Positions 25,266 through 34,813 of a stretch of 61,896 nt of DNA are shown here, piece by piece (position 1 is the first letter of the stretch; each line of letters opens with the position of its first letter). Position numbers and translations under genes: made by a program. The notes beneath the pieces were generated by a model, which saw only the letters and a list, made by a program, of their open reading frames with translations, was not told the DNA's origin and searched no databases. Source of the DNA: an uncultured Alphaproteobacteria bacterium (GTDB lineage Bacteria > Pseudomonadota > Alphaproteobacteria > Parvibaculales > Parvibaculaceae); assembly GCA_903889655.1 (NCBI GenBank), contig CAISYL010000197.1:1-61896 (forward strand), given 5' to 3'.

Positions 25266-26419
25266 GATGCGGTCTCCTTCGATTTCGTCTCGCCCTGAAC
25301 GCGCCGACGCGCGCTGATGGCGCGCTGGCCTGCGATCTTGAGCCCGTAACCTTCGAGACCGACGATGCTGCGATCCGTGTCGGAGAGAAGGATCATGTCA
25401 TGCACGCCGAGATCAAGGAGTATCTGGGCGCCGACGCCATATTCGCGGAGGCGACGCGGCATCCGCTGCTCGACATTTTCGCCCTTGCGCAGCAGCAGAT
25501 CGGAGACGACGGTGGCGGTCGTGTCGCGGATCAGCACGATGACGCCACGCCCTTCTTCCGAGATGATGTCCATCGAGTCCTTCAGAAGATCGGAACGGCC
25601 GCCGGATGCACCGAGAATGTCGTCGAAGACGTTCATCGCATGCATGCGCACCAGCACAGGCTCCGGCGTCGAGATATCGCCCTTCACCAGCGCGATGTGC
25701 TCGGCATATTCGACGGTATTCAGATAGACCATCATCTTGAACTCGCCGCCGTACTTGCTCTCGAGTTCGGTCTCGATGGCGCGGTGGATGAAGTGGTCGT
25801 AGCGGCGGCGATAGGCGATGAGATCCGCGATGGTCGCGATCTTGAGACCGTGGAGTTGCGCGAACTGCACGAGATCCGGCAAGCGCGCCATAGTGCCGTC
25901 GTCGTTCATGATCTCGCAGATGACGCCGGCGGGATAGAGACCGGCGAGACGCGCGATGTCGACGGCAGCCTCCGTATGACCGGCGCGCACGAGGACGCCA
26001 CCATCCTTGGCGACGAGCGGGAAGACGTGGCCCGGCGAGACGATGTCGTTCTGGCCCTTGGTCGGATCAATGGCGACCGACACGGTGTGGGCGCGGTCAT
26101 GCGCCGAAATGCCGGTCGAGATGCCTTCGCGCGCCTCGATCGAGACGGTAAAGGCCGTCTGGTTGCGCGACTGGTTGTTCGACGACATGTATTGCAGATT
26201 GAGCTGCTTCGCCCGGTCGTTGGTCAACGACAGACAGATCAGGCCGCGACCGTATTTGGCCATGAAGTTGATCGCTTCGGGCGTGCACATCTGTGCGGGA
26301 ATAACGAGGTCGCCCTCATTTTCCCGGTCTTCGGCATCGACCAGAATGAACATCTTGCCGTTGCGCGCGTCCTCGATCACTTCCTCGATGGACGATAGAT
26401 ATTCCTTGTACACGGGCAT
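25262..26419 (-). CDS. ribBX: 3,4-dihydroxy-2-butanone-4-phosphate synthase fused to degenerate GTP cyclohydrolase II-like domain (RibBX)
   Basis: A 385-residue two-domain protein. Residues 1-205 are a complete DHBP synthase, with the acidic loop [10 protein letters not shown] at 28-37, [15 protein letters not shown] near 99 and [20 protein letters not shown] near 142. Residues about 210-385 resemble GTP cyclohydrolase II ([36 protein letters not shown]). The zinc-binding cysteines and the catalytic Arg/Tyr region are missing: where the family has C-x-GDVxGS-x-RCDCG this protein reads [19 protein letters not shown] (261-279), with no cysteine. This is the RibB-X variant known from Proteobacteria, so another RibA must supply the first step. 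It lies between ribE and ribH. Confidence 0.92.
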   Translation of the reverse strand: MPVYKEYLSSIEEVIEDARNGKMFILVDAEDRENEGDLVIPAQMCTPEAINFMAKYGRGLICLSLTNDRAKQLNLQYMSSNNQSRNQTAFTVSIEAREGISTGISAHDRAHTVSVAIDPTKGQNDIVSPGHVFPLVAKDGGVLVRAGHTEAAVDIARLAGLYPAGVICEIMNDDGTMARLPDLVQFAQLHGLKIATIADLIAYRRRYDHFIHRAIETELESKYGGEFKMMVYLNTVEYAEHIALVKGDISTPEPVLVRMHAMNVFDDILGASGGRSDLLKDSMDIISEEGRGVIVLIRDTTATVVSDLLLRKGENVEQRMPRRLREYGVGAQILLDLGVHDMILLSDTDRSIVGLEGYGLKIAGQRAISARRRVQGETKSKETAS

Positions 26420-27045
26420 CAGTCCTTCTGTGCGAGCCGGGCCACATACCGCGCCAGCATGTCTATTTCAAGATTAACGGAATCGCCGACTTCGGCCTCA
26501 CCCCACGTGGTGACCGCCTGGGTATGCGGGATGATGTTGACGCCGAAGCGCACCCTGAACTCGTTCGCGCCGACGCGCAGGTCTTCGACCTCGTTCACAG
26601 TAAAGGAGGTTCCGTCGATGGTGATCGAGCCCTTGGAGGCAATGAACTTGCGCAACGGCTCCGGTGCCTCGAACGTGAAACGGACGGAGTCGCCTTCGGG
26701 CTTCATGTCGATGATCGTGCCGACCCCGTCGACATGACCGCTGACGATGTGCCCGCCAAGTTCGTCGCCCGCCTTGAGCGCGCGCTCGAGATTGATGGGG
26801 GTGCCGGATTTCCAGGCGCCGAGCGTCGAGCAGGCCAGCGTTTCGGCGGAAGCGTCGACCGCAAACCAGTTCAGCGTCTCTCCCCGGCCCTTGTCGACGA
26901 CGGTCAGGCAGCACCCCGCGCAGGAGACGGATGCGCCGAGCGCGATGGTGTCCGGATCGTAGCTGGTTTCGATGACGAAGCGCGTGTCGCCGCGCGTCTC
27001 GATCGATTTGACCCGACCGACGTCGGTAACGATACCCGTGAACAT
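26419..27045 (-). CDS. ribE: Riboflavin synthase alpha subunit
   Basis: A 208-residue enzyme that dismutates two lumazines to riboflavin. It has two similar barrels: MFTGIVTDVGRV...SCAGCCLTV near residues 1-50 and GHIVSGHVDGVGTI...FTVNEVEDL around 97-155, with the closing IPHTQAVTTWGEAEVGDSVNLEIDMLARY. Its ATG directly follows the ribD stop codon, and its end overlaps ribBX by one base. All riboflavin genes are present except a functional ribA. Confidence 0.96.
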   Translation of the reverse strand: MFTGIVTDVGRVKSIETRGDTRFVIETSYDPDTIALGASVSCAGCCLTVVDKGRGETLNWFAVDASAETLACSTLGAWKSGTPINLERALKAGDELGGHIVSGHVDGVGTIIDMKPEGDSVRFTFEAPEPLRKFIASKGSITIDGTSFTVNEVEDLRVGANEFRVRFGVNIIPHTQAVTTWGEAEVGDSVNLEIDMLARYVARLAQKD

Positions 27046-28152
27046 TCAACCTCTCACAACATAACTGGAAACCGTGTCTTCGCCGAGCGTGAGCGTCCGC
27101 GTCAGCGCCAATGTCGGCATCTTGTCCAGCGTGTCGACGCCGAGCGGCGCGATCGCCGCATAGCCGTCGCCGCCGATGATGCTGGCCGCGCGGAACCATT
27201 CAATGCGGTCGACGAGACGAGCTCGCATCAGCGACGCCGCAAGACGCGCGCCGCCTTCGACGAGAAGTCGCGTAATCCCGCGCGCGGCGAGACGTTGCAT
27301 TGCGATCTTCATGTCCATCAGGCCATCAGATCCGGGGGGTACGTCAATGAGATCGACGCCGCATTCGGTGAAGGCATTGCGACGCGCCGTATCGCCTCCC
27401 GGCGAACTGAGAAGCCAGAGCGGCATTTTCCTTGCGCCGCGCACCAGCTTCGAGGTCAACGGGAGCCGTAGCCGCCCATCCGCGACAACGCGCATCGGCG
27501 ACTGCTGTTCGAGACCCGGCAGACGGCATGTGAGTTCCGGATCGTCGACGATGGCCGTTGCGCTGCCGACCATGATCGCGTCGTGCGTGGCGCGCAGATA
27601 ATGGCCACGCGCCCGCGCCAGCTCTCCTGTGATCCATTGGCTGCGACCGCCCTGGGTCGCCGTCTTGCCATCGGCGGACGTGGCGAGCTTCAGGGTGACC
27701 AGCGGCCGTTCTTCCATCACCTTGAGGAAGAAACCGCGATTGAGATCGCGCGCCTGCGTTTCGCAGACATCCTCGACGACTTCGATGCCCGCCTTGCGCA
27801 GCATCTCATAGCCCCTGCCCGCTACACGCGGGTCGGGATCGGACACCGCTCCGACGACGCGCGCGATACCGGCGGCTATCAGCGCCTCGGCGCAGGGCGG
27901 CGTCTTGCCGTGATGGGCACAGGGTTCGAGCGTGACATAGGCGGTGGCACCGCGCGCGGCATCGCCCGCATGCGCCAGAGCCTCGGTTTCCGCATGTGGC
28001 CGACCGCCTTTCTGCGTCCAGCCGCGGCCGACGATACGGCCATCCTTGACGATGATGCAGCCGACGGCAGGATTGGGCGCGACGGTACCGAGCCCGCGCG
28101 CGGCGAGGCTCAGCGCCATCTTCATGAAATCGGTGTCTGTTGCCGACGCCAT
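27046..28152 (-). CDS. ribD: Bifunctional riboflavin deaminase/reductase RibD
   Basis: A 368-residue enzyme for the second and third steps of riboflavin synthesis. The N-terminal deaminase has the zinc motifs HAETEALAHAG and TLEPCAHHGKTPPCAEALI (residues about 49-95). The C-terminal reductase (from about 150) has LKLATSADGKTATQGGRSQWITG and LLVEGGARLAASLMRARLVDR. The reading frame and lengths match the fused form. It starts 37 bp after the nrdR stop and is the first of the rib genes. Confidence 0.96.
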   Translation of the reverse strand: MASATDTDFMKMALSLAARGLGTVAPNPAVGCIIVKDGRIVGRGWTQKGGRPHAETEALAHAGDAARGATAYVTLEPCAHHGKTPPCAEALIAAGIARVVGAVSDPDPRVAGRGYEMLRKAGIEVVEDVCETQARDLNRGFFLKVMEERPLVTLKLATSADGKTATQGGRSQWITGELARARGHYLRATHDAIMVGSATAIVDDPELTCRLPGLEQQSPMRVVADGRLRLPLTSKLVRGARKMPLWLLSSPGGDTARRNAFTECGVDLIDVPPGSDGLMDMKIAMQRLAARGITRLLVEGGARLAASLMRARLVDRIEWFRAASIIGGDGYAAIAPLGVDTLDKMPTLALTRTLTLGEDTVSSYVVRG

Positions 28153-28189
28153 CTTCGCTCCAAATCCTGACCGGGCGGAGCGAGACAGT

Positions 28190-28666
28190 TCAGTCGTCGT
28201 CGCCCTCGTCCCGTGCGGGGCCGCTCAATTCACCCAGGAACTCCTCGAAATCCCGCGCCTCGCGGAAATTCTTGTAGACCGAGGCAAAACGAACATAGGC
28301 GACCGCGTCGAGCGAACTGAGCCCTTCCATGATGAGCTTTCCGACCGTCGACGACTGAATCTCACTTTCGCCCATGCTCTCGAGCCGGCGCACGATGCCG
28401 GACACCATACGCTCAACCCGTTCCTGCTCAACTGGGCGTTTGCGCATCGCGACTTGCACGGAACGCATGAGTTTGTCGCGGTCGAAGGGGACCCTGCGGC
28501 CACTGGCCTTGATGATGGTCAGTTCTCGAAGCTGGACCCGCTCGAAGGTCGTGAACCGGCCGCCGCACGCGGTGCAGAAGCGCCGCCGCCGGATCGACGT
28601 ATTGTCCTCGGTAGGACGTGAGTCCTTAACCTGCGTATCTTCATTGCCGCAATACGGACAACGCAT
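28190..28666 (-). CDS. nrdR: Transcriptional repressor NrdR
   Basis: A 158-residue zinc-finger/ATP-cone repressor of ribonucleotide reductase genes. The zinc ribbon uses Cys3, Cys6, Cys31 and Cys34 ([18 protein letters not shown]...[18 protein letters not shown]), and the ATP cone follows from about residue 48 ([20 protein letters not shown]). The C-terminal tail is acidic. It lies between glyA and the riboflavin genes, an arrangement shared by many alphaproteobacteria. Confidence 0.97.
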   Translation of the reverse strand: MRCPYCGNEDTQVKDSRPTEDNTSIRRRRFCTACGGRFTTFERVQLRELTIIKASGRRVPFDRDKLMRSVQVAMRKRPVEQERVERMVSGIVRRLESMGESEIQSSTVGKLIMEGLSSLDAVAYVRFASVYKNFREARDFEEFLGELSGPARDEGDDD

Positions 28667-28725
28667 CCCCTCAAGCCCCCGCCTCTTTCAATACACTGAC
28701 GTCAAATCGCCGCATCACGGACGCC

Positions 28726-30042
28726 CTATCGGGGCCCGCCATAGATCGGAAACTGCCTGCAGAGGCCGAGCACACGTTCGCGCACCGCCGCCTCGACTTT
28801 CGCGTTGCCCTCTTCGCCATTCTCCGCCAGCCCGGTGAGGACTTCGGTGATGAGCTTGCCGACCAACTGGAATTCGGCGACCCCGAAGCCGCGCGTCGTG
28901 CCGGCCGGCGTTCCGAGGCGCACGCCCGACGTGATGGTCGGCTTCTCCGGATCGAAGGGAATGCCGTTCTTGTTGCAGGTGATGCTCGCGCGTTCCATCG
29001 CGGCCTCGGCAACCTTGCCGGTGAGCCTCTTCGGACGCAGATCGACCAGCATCAGATGCGTATCGGTACCGCCGGACACGATTGCGAACCCGGCCTCGGC
29101 AAGCGTCGCCGCGAGTGCGCGTGCATTCTCGACGACGGATTTTGCATAGAGCTTGAACCCCGGACGCAGCGCCTCGCCGAAGGCGACGGCCTTCGCGGCG
29201 ATCACATGCATCAGAGGGCCGCCCTGGATACCGGGAAAGATCGCGGAATTGATCTTCTTGCCGATGTCCTCGTTGTTCGAAAGGATCATGCCGCCGCGCG
29301 GTCCGCGCAGCGTCTTGTGCGTCGTCGTCGTGACCACGTCCGCGTAAGGCAACGGGCTCGGATGAACACCGCCCGCGACGAGGCCCGCGAAATGCGCCAT
29401 ATCGACCATGAGCAACGCGCCGACGCTGTCGGCAATGGCACGGAATGCCTTGAAGTCAATAACGCGTGGATAGGCCGAACCGCCGGCGATGATGAGCTTC
29501 GGCTTGTGCTTCTTCGCCAGATCCTCGACCTCCGAGAGATCGATTTGGTGATCCTGCTGACGTACGCCGTACTGGATTGCGTTAAACCATTTGCCCGACT
29601 GGTTCGGCGCCGCGCCGTGCGTGAGATGGCCGCCCGCCGCGAGGCTCATGCCCAGGATCGTGTCGCCGGGCTGCAGCAGCGCCATCATGACGCCCTGGTT
29701 TGCCTGCGAACCGGAGTTCGGCTGCACATTCACATAAGCGCAATCGAACAGCCGCTTCGCTCGCTCGATCGCGAGATTTTCGGCAACATCCACGAATTCG
29801 CATCCACCATAGTAGCGCTTCCCCGGATATCCTTCGGCGTACTTGTTCGTCATGATCGAACCCTGCGCCTCAAGAACGGCGCGGGAGACGATATTTTCGG
29901 ATGCGATCAACTCAATCTGGGTCTGCTGGCGCTGGAGCTCGTTCTCGATGGCGCGCAAAATGTCGGGATCGCTCTCGGCAAGACCGTCGTTGAAAAAACC
30001 GGCGGGAACCGCCTGCCCGGCCATTGCGTTGCTCGATGACAT
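28726..30042 (-). CDS. glyA: Serine hydroxymethyltransferase
   Basis: A 438-residue PLP enzyme that interconverts serine and glycine with tetrahydrofolate, supplying one-carbon units. The PLP lysine is Lys243 in [17 protein letters not shown]. Other motifs are [37 protein letters not shown] and [15 protein letters not shown] chose the ATG giving [10 protein letters not shown], with AAGG eight bases upstream, over an open extension of about 100 codons with no family similarity. A 505-bp gap separates it from the divergent mucR gene. nrdR and the rib genes follow on the same strand. Confidence 0.97.
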   Translation of the reverse strand: MSSSNAMAGQAVPAGFFNDGLAESDPDILRAIENELQRQQTQIELIASENIVSRAVLEAQGSIMTNKYAEGYPGKRYYGGCEFVDVAENLAIERAKRLFDCAYVNVQPNSGSQANQGVMMALLQPGDTILGMSLAAGGHLTHGAAPNQSGKWFNAIQYGVRQQDHQIDLSEVEDLAKKHKPKLIIAGGSAYPRVIDFKAFRAIADSVGALLMVDMAHFAGLVAGGVHPSPLPYADVVTTTTHKTLRGPRGGMILSNNEDIGKKINSAIFPGIQGGPLMHVIAAKAVAFGEALRPGFKLYAKSVVENARALAATLAEAGFAIVSGGTDTHLMLVDLRPKRLTGKVAEAAMERASITCNKNGIPFDPEKPTITSGVRLGTPAGTTRGFGVAEFQLVGKLITEVLTGLAENGEEGNAKVEAAVRERVLGLCRQFPIYGGPR

Positions 30043-30547
30043 CGATTGAACCTTATTCGACGGAAAATGAATCAAAACCGCGTTTTGACTCTGAGCGCGA
30101 TCGACAAATCCCGGACCGCCGCACGAGCCATATTCCGCTGAGCCTCTGGCCGCGTCATACCACATATCGGCGGGTGAAGCCAACGCACTACAGCATGGAC
30201 GAACACACTCCGCACGCCTGTCTTTAGCCATGAATCCCGTGTGGATATTGCGGCTCGAACAATCGTCGCAAGAACGACCGAAGCGAACAGCTATAGAATT
30301 CACAACTCCACGGAAACGCGCGGACATACGTACAGGATATTGGCAACTCAACCTGATGTATTCGGGCTTTTCGCATGATTAGGATGGCTTTTACGTAGGT
30401 CTAAACCCGACTTTAGTGCGAATAACATTCCCTACAGCTTTGACACACCTTGATCGGCTGAGACTTAACGAGATAGAAGTGTATCGCTAATCTGGAAATA
30501 GATTCGGCTGGCGGTGTCGCCGCCCCGATGAGAAGCGAGTTCCTGTA
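30043..30547. promoter_or_regulatory. 505-bp divergent regulatory region between glyA and mucR
   Basis: This is the longest stretch without a gene in the window and is poorer in GC than its surroundings from about 30280 to 30500. A TTGACA element for the mucR direction is at 30440-30445, followed by AT-rich sequence. I see no terminator, tRNA or recognised riboswitch. Short open frames on both strands have no ribosome site. It could hold promoters with MucR autoregulation sites or a small RNA. Confidence 0.5.
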
Positions 30548-30997
30548 ATGAGCGAGAGCAAGAACAAAAGTGACGGAGACGCACCGGGGCTTCTCAGGTT
30601 GGCGAGCGATATTGTATCTGCCTATGTAAGTAAAAATGCTCTGAGTGCCGGGGATTTACCTGAGATCATCCGTACCGTGCACAATACTTTGGCCAATCTG
30701 GAGCAAGGTGGTGGCCTCGACCCGGCCCAGGAACTTACGCCTGCGGTGCCGATCAAGAAATCCGTGACGGCCGACTACATCGTCTGCCTCGAAGATGGCA
30801 AGAAGCTCAAGATGCTGAAGCGGTATCTCCGCTCGCAGTATGGAATGACGCCGGAAGAATATCGCGCGCGCTGGAGCCTGCCGGCCGATTATCCGATGGT
30901 CGCGCCCAACTATGCGGCTCAACGTTCGCGGCTCGCCAAGCAGATCGGTCTTGGTCGCAGCAGCACCAGCGGTCCTCGGGGCCGCCGCCGCAAGTAA
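30548..30997 (+). CDS. mucR: MucR/Ros-family transcriptional regulator
   Basis: A 149-residue zinc-finger regulator typical of alphaproteobacteria, controlling surface polysaccharide, motility and virulence genes by binding AT-rich DNA. The Ros/MucR domain runs from about residue 66: KSVTADYIVCLEDGKKLKMLKRYLRSQYGMTPEEYRARWSLPADYPMVAPNYAAQRSRLAKQIGLG. The finger is atypical: only one cysteine (IVCLEDG) is present where Ros uses two, a variation known among MucR relatives. The tail is basic (RGRRRK). It starts with a short polar leader MSESKNKSDGDAPG. The AT-rich gap before it may contain its own binding sites. Confidence 0.92.
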   Translation: MSESKNKSDGDAPGLLRLASDIVSAYVSKNALSAGDLPEIIRTVHNTLANLEQGGGLDPAQELTPAVPIKKSVTADYIVCLEDGKKLKMLKRYLRSQYGMTPEEYRARWSLPADYPMVAPNYAAQRSRLAKQIGLGRSSTSGPRGRRRK

Positions 30998-31022
30998 CCG
31001 GCCCTGCGGCCACGCCTACCCT

Positions 31023-31331
31023 TTAGACGATGATGCCGCCACCACCCGCTCCGCCCTTGTCGGGATCGGCTTTTTGCGGTTGCGGCCTGTGCGCTTCGTC
31101 GCCCTCCCGCATCATCCTTTGCTGCAATTTCAGAAGCGCGACGCGCTCAAGTTCGCGATGGGCCGCAGGGCCCGCGGGACCGACCACGGAAACTTCTGTG
31201 CCGGTCGCCGCATCGATGGCCGTGACCTTGACACTGCCGCCGACGGGCGTGAATTCGAAAATAACTTCGCGATGTTCGCCCGGCTTGCCGCCGGACGATG
31301 GGGGGTGACCCGCTCCGCCGTTAGGCGGCAC
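31023..31331 (-). CDS. Small conserved protein coupled to hemA
   Basis: A 102-residue soluble protein beginning at GTG 31331, which overlaps the last 11 bases of hemA, so it is translated by coupling. Residues about 20-60 look like a compact beta-rich domain ([54 protein letters not shown]). The ends are low-complexity Gly/Pro and acidic or basic. I associate this text with a small alphaproteobacterial family called DUF6898, from memory and not verified. Some database entries have mislabelled relatives as hydroxymethyltransferases. A role tied to ALAS or heme synthesis is inferred only from position. It converges with mucR. Confidence 0.7.
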   Translation of the reverse strand: MPPNGGAGHPPSSGGKPGEHREVIFEFTPVGGSVKVTAIDAATGTEVSVVGPAGPAAHRELERVALLKLQQRMMREGDEAHRPQPQKADPDKGGAGGGGIIV

Positions 31332-32532
31332 GCCGGATTTTCCGGCGGGTCCAGACCTGGTCGAGCGCCTTCACAAGGTCGTCCATCATGTCGTCGGTAT
31401 GGACCGGGCAAGGCGTGAAGCGCAGCCGCTCCGTGCCGCGCGGAACGGTCGGGTAATTGATCGGCTGCACGTAAATGCCGTGATCCTGCAGAAGATCGTC
31501 GCTCACCTGCTTGCAGATGACCGGATCGCCGACCATCACCGGCACGATATGGCTTTCGCACATCATGACCGGCAGGCCGGCATCGGCCATTTTCGCACGC
31601 AGGGTCGCGGCGCGTTCCTGATGGCAGTCGCGCTCGGCGTTGCTCGACTTGAGGTGCCGTACGGCCGCGAGTACACCGGCGACGAGCACCGGCGCCAGCG
31701 ATGTCGAGAAGATGAAGCCCGGCGCGTAGGAACGCACGACATCGATCAGGACCGACGAGCCGGCGATATAACCACCCATGACGCCGAAGCCTTTGGCCAG
31801 CGTGCCTTCGATGATGTCGACCTTGTCGAGAACGCCGTCGCGCTCGGCAATGCCGCCGCCGTGCGGGCCGTAAAGCCCCACCGCGTGAACCTCATCGAGA
31901 TATGTGAGCGCGCCATATTTCTGCGCGAGATCGCAGATCTTGCCGATGGGGGCAATGTCGCCGTCCATCGAATAGACGGATTCGAAAGCGACAATCTTCG
32001 GCTGCTTGGGATCGATCTCCTTCAGCAGCAATTCGAGATGCGCGAGGTCGTTATGCTTCCAAAGGCGTTTCGGACCGCCACCGCGCTTGATGCCTTCGAT
32101 CATCGAGGCGTGGTTCATCTCGTCGGAGATGATGACGCAATCGCTGAAGACGCGGGCAAGCGTCGAGAGTGTTGCGTCATTCGCCGCATAACCGGAGGTG
32201 AAGAGCAGCGAGGCTTCCTTCTGGTGAAGGTCGGCCAGCTCGCGCTCGAGATCGACGTGATAATGGGTCGTGCCGGAGATGTTGCGGGTACCGCCGGAGC
32301 CGGCACCGCATTCGTCGATCGCGCGGTGCATCGCCTCGATCACGACGGGGTGCTGCCCCATGCCGAGATAATCGTTCGAGCACCAGACGACGATATCGCG
32401 CGGGCCTTCCGGCGTGTGGAATGTTGCGCGAGGGAAATCGCCGCGATGACGGAGGATGTCGGCAAAGACGCGATAGCGGCCTTCGTCCTTCACGGAGCGG
32501 AGCGCATCGGCGAGCGTCGTCTGATAGTCCAT
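31321..32532 (-). CDS. hemA: 5-aminolevulinate synthase
   Basis: A 403-residue PLP enzyme that condenses glycine and succinyl-CoA to 5-aminolevulinate, the first heme step in alphaproteobacteria. The PLP lysine is Lys247 in [14 protein letters not shown]. The glycine-rich [33 protein letters not shown] and [21 protein letters not shown] are diagnostic. The length is normal. It overlaps the small gene downstream. A 166-bp gap separates it from the glycerophosphodiesterase. I find no FixK/FNR-type TTGAT-N4-ATCAA site there. hemB lies 3 kb away on the other strand. Confidence 0.97.
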   Translation of the reverse strand: MDYQTTLADALRSVKDEGRYRVFADILRHRGDFPRATFHTPEGPRDIVVWCSNDYLGMGQHPVVIEAMHRAIDECGAGSGGTRNISGTTHYHVDLERELADLHQKEASLLFTSGYAANDATLSTLARVFSDCVIISDEMNHASMIEGIKRGGGPKRLWKHNDLAHLELLLKEIDPKQPKIVAFESVYSMDGDIAPIGKICDLAQKYGALTYLDEVHAVGLYGPHGGGIAERDGVLDKVDIIEGTLAKGFGVMGGYIAGSSVLIDVVRSYAPGFIFSTSLAPVLVAGVLAAVRHLKSSNAERDCHQERAATLRAKMADAGLPVMMCESHIVPVMVGDPVICKQVSDDLLQDHGIYVQPINYPTVPRGTERLRFTPCPVHTDDMMDDLVKALDQVWTRRKIRRAA

Positions 32533-32698
32533 GGCCGCAATCCTGTTTTTACTTCGGCCTTTCGGGATGGCGTCGAACCGGCATAACGCCAGCCCCCGTT
32601 ACCTTACGCCCCGACAGTTAACACACATTAGCCTTCCGGAGCAGGCCTGAGATGCCACGAATTGTCGCATGAAAGTCATGGCCCCAACATCCGGGTTA

Positions 32699-33484
32699 TT
32701 ACGAGGTCCAAAGCCCTCTTTCAACCAGAACCGCCTTGAGAACCGCCGGCTGGTCCGTCATCAGGCCGTCGACGCCGAGGTCGATCAGGCGGTTCATTTC
32801 AACCGGATCGTCGATGGTCCAGACATGGACCTGGAGACCCGCCTCATGGGCCCGTGCGACCAGCATCGGGTCGACCAGCCTGAGGCCGTGCTGTGCGACC
32901 GGGATCTGGGCGCATCCCTCGACGAAGCCGCCCCAGAGGGCACCTGCGGGCCCGCACCAGCTCGAAAGGCGCAGGCGGATGGTCGCCATGGGACCGAGCC
33001 CCGTGCAGAGATCGGGCCCCAGCGCCTCCCTGACGGCCTGTGTCCGGGCGCCCGAAAAGGAGGTGACGCAGACCCTGTCGAGCGCATTGCAGGACTTCAG
33101 GACGCGGATCAGCGGCGCCACCGCGTTATCCCGCTTGGGGTCGATGTTGATCCGGATTTCGGGCCAGGCAAGAAGCAGTTCCTCCAGCCTCGGGATCGGC
33201 TCGAGGCCGGATACGCGCGCGCCGGCCACGTCCACGTAATCCATCTCGGCGATGACGCCGGTGCGATCGGTTACACGATCGAGATGATCGTCATGAAAGG
33301 CGAGCAACACGCCATCGCGCGTCGAGTGGACGTCCGTCTCGACATACCGGTAACCGAGATCGACCGCGCCCTGAAAGGCAGGCATCGTATTTTCGGGCCA
33401 GCTTCCGGCCCCGCCGCGATGGGCGAAGGCGAGGATGCCCTCATGCTCCAGGTATGGAAATCTGGCCGGCCGGCGTGGCGCCAT
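32699..33484 (-). CDS. Glycerophosphodiester phosphodiesterase
   Basis: A 261-residue TIM-barrel phosphodiesterase that cleaves glycerophosphodiesters to glycerol-3-phosphate and an alcohol. The catalytic motif is ILAFAHRGGAGSWPENTMPAF with the first His at about residue 21 and Arg-Gly-Gly following, then the metal Glu/Asp pair in YVETDVHSTRDGVLLAFHDDHLDRVTDRTG. No signal peptide is visible, so it is probably cytoplasmic. I used the ATG of MAPRRPARFPYLEHEG; an in-frame extension of 32 codons upstream is unlike the family. It follows ldt by 55 bp on the same strand. Confidence 0.9.
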   Translation of the reverse strand: MAPRRPARFPYLEHEGILAFAHRGGAGSWPENTMPAFQGAVDLGYRYVETDVHSTRDGVLLAFHDDHLDRVTDRTGVIAEMDYVDVAGARVSGLEPIPRLEELLLAWPEIRINIDPKRDNAVAPLIRVLKSCNALDRVCVTSFSGARTQAVREALGPDLCTGLGPMATIRLRLSSWCGPAGALWGGFVEGCAQIPVAQHGLRLVDPMLVARAHEAGLQVHVWTIDDPVEMNRLIDLGVDGLMTDQPAVLKAVLVERGLWTS

Positions 33485-33539
33485 CGTCGTTCGTCTCCCC
33501 CAATCTCGCGGATTCAAGCGAGTCGGAGCGAAGTCTAGA

Positions 33540-34769
33540 CTAATTGTCGAGGGAGAGCTTGCCGTCGCGATTATAGACATCGTCGCGGAAACTGACGACG
33601 CCGTCGCCGCCGACCCAGGCGGTCAGATAGAGCATGTAGATCGGGACCGGCGCGGCGAGCGGCACGTCCCTGTGCTCGCCGCCGGCGATCGTCGCATCGA
33701 TGCGGGCGCGGTCCCAGCCGTCCCTGCCGGCGAGAAGCCAGGCCGCGAGATCGCGCACTTCCTGCACGCGGACGCAGCCCGAACTGAAATTGCGCGCGCC
33801 ACGACCGAAGAGCGTCTTGAGCGGCGTGTCGTGCAGGTAGACCGCATAGGGGTTGGGGAAGTTGATCTTGACGGTCCCGAGCGAGTTCAGGCGGCTCGGA
33901 TCCTGGCGCAGCCGGTAACGCGAGGTGACGGAAGGGTCCGACCAGTCGACGGTCGAGGCATCGACCTCCGGGGCGTTGTCGCCCCAGCCTTTCAGAACAC
34001 GGATGCCCATGCGATCGAGAAAGCGTGGGTTGGCCCTGATCTTCGGCAGCAGATCCTTCATTGCGATCGACTGCGGCACGTTCCAATAGGGGTTGAGCGC
34101 GACCGAGAGGATGCGGCTGGTATATTCCGGTGTCTGACGATCTTCCTTGCCGACGATAACGCGCTTGCGGAGCGCGACCTTGCCGTTCTCGACCGCCTCG
34201 ACTTCCTGACCGGCGATGTTGACGAAGACATAGCGACGGCCGAGCGTCGGCGCGACCTCGTTCAGTCGCTTGAGATTGACCTCCAGCTGATGGATGCGCT
34301 GCTGGACGGGGACGTTCATGGCGGCGACCGTCGCGCCGCCGATCGCGCCGTCAGGCTCCAGTCCCTGACGTGCCTGGAAGCGGCGAATGCCGTTGAAGAC
34401 GGCGTCGTCGAAGAGCGTCTGGTCGCCATTCGAGGCGGTCATGTCGCCAGTCGCCATCAATCGCTTGCGGATCAGCGCGATGCGCGGATCGCGGGCGCCC
34501 TTTTCCAGCCGCTCACCATCCGGAATTCTCTGCCAGCCGCCGCTTTTCTCGATCTGCTTGTACATCGAGATCGTCCGGACGACAGGCCAGAAGCCGGCAT
34601 CGCCCAAGGTCGGCACGGTCGACTTCATCGCCGGGTCTTCGTTCACTTCCGCGTTGGCGTTGTCGGCCCAGGGGTCGATCCATTGCGTCTCGACCGGTGC
34701 GTAGCTGGAGGCGGCGAGCGCAGGCGTGACGCTGATAAAGGCCAGCGCCAGCAGGCTCAGAAACCTCAT
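33540..34769 (-). CDS. L,D-transpeptidase (YkuD domain) with peptidoglycan-binding domain
   Basis: A 409-residue periplasmic enzyme. An N-terminal signal peptide (MRFLSLLALAFISVTPALA) is followed by a PG_binding_1-like domain around residues 95-160 (FNGIRRFQARQGLEPDGAIGGATVAAMNVP) and then the YkuD catalytic domain. The nucleophile is Cys332 in ARNFSSGCVRVQ, and the catalytic His is in LHDTPLKTLFG. The arrangement resembles YcbB/LdtD and LdtP enzymes, which cross-link peptidoglycan through 3-3 bonds or modify it. It lies downstream of an LdtR-like regulator on the same strand. A candidate activator site and -10 box precede it (34814-34865). Confidence 0.92.
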   Translation of the reverse strand: MRFLSLLALAFISVTPALAASSYAPVETQWIDPWADNANAEVNEDPAMKSTVPTLGDAGFWPVVRTISMYKQIEKSGGWQRIPDGERLEKGARDPRIALIRKRLMATGDMTASNGDQTLFDDAVFNGIRRFQARQGLEPDGAIGGATVAAMNVPVQQRIHQLEVNLKRLNEVAPTLGRRYVFVNIAGQEVEAVENGKVALRKRVIVGKEDRQTPEYTSRILSVALNPYWNVPQSIAMKDLLPKIRANPRFLDRMGIRVLKGWGDNAPEVDASTVDWSDPSVTSRYRLRQDPSRLNSLGTVKINFPNPYAVYLHDTPLKTLFGRGARNFSSGCVRVQEVRDLAAWLLAGRDGWDRARIDATIAGGEHRDVPLAAPVPIYMLYLTAWVGGDGVVSFRDDVYNRDGKLSLDN

Positions 34770-34813
34770 GTGCCCGAATGACTTCACCGATCCCTGCTCC
34801 ATGCCGCCCGGCG

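Noticed and set aside
32533-32698. Possible FixK/FNR site or Irr box controlling hemA
   Set aside because: No TTGAT-N4-ATCAA or similar dyad is present in the 166-bp gap.
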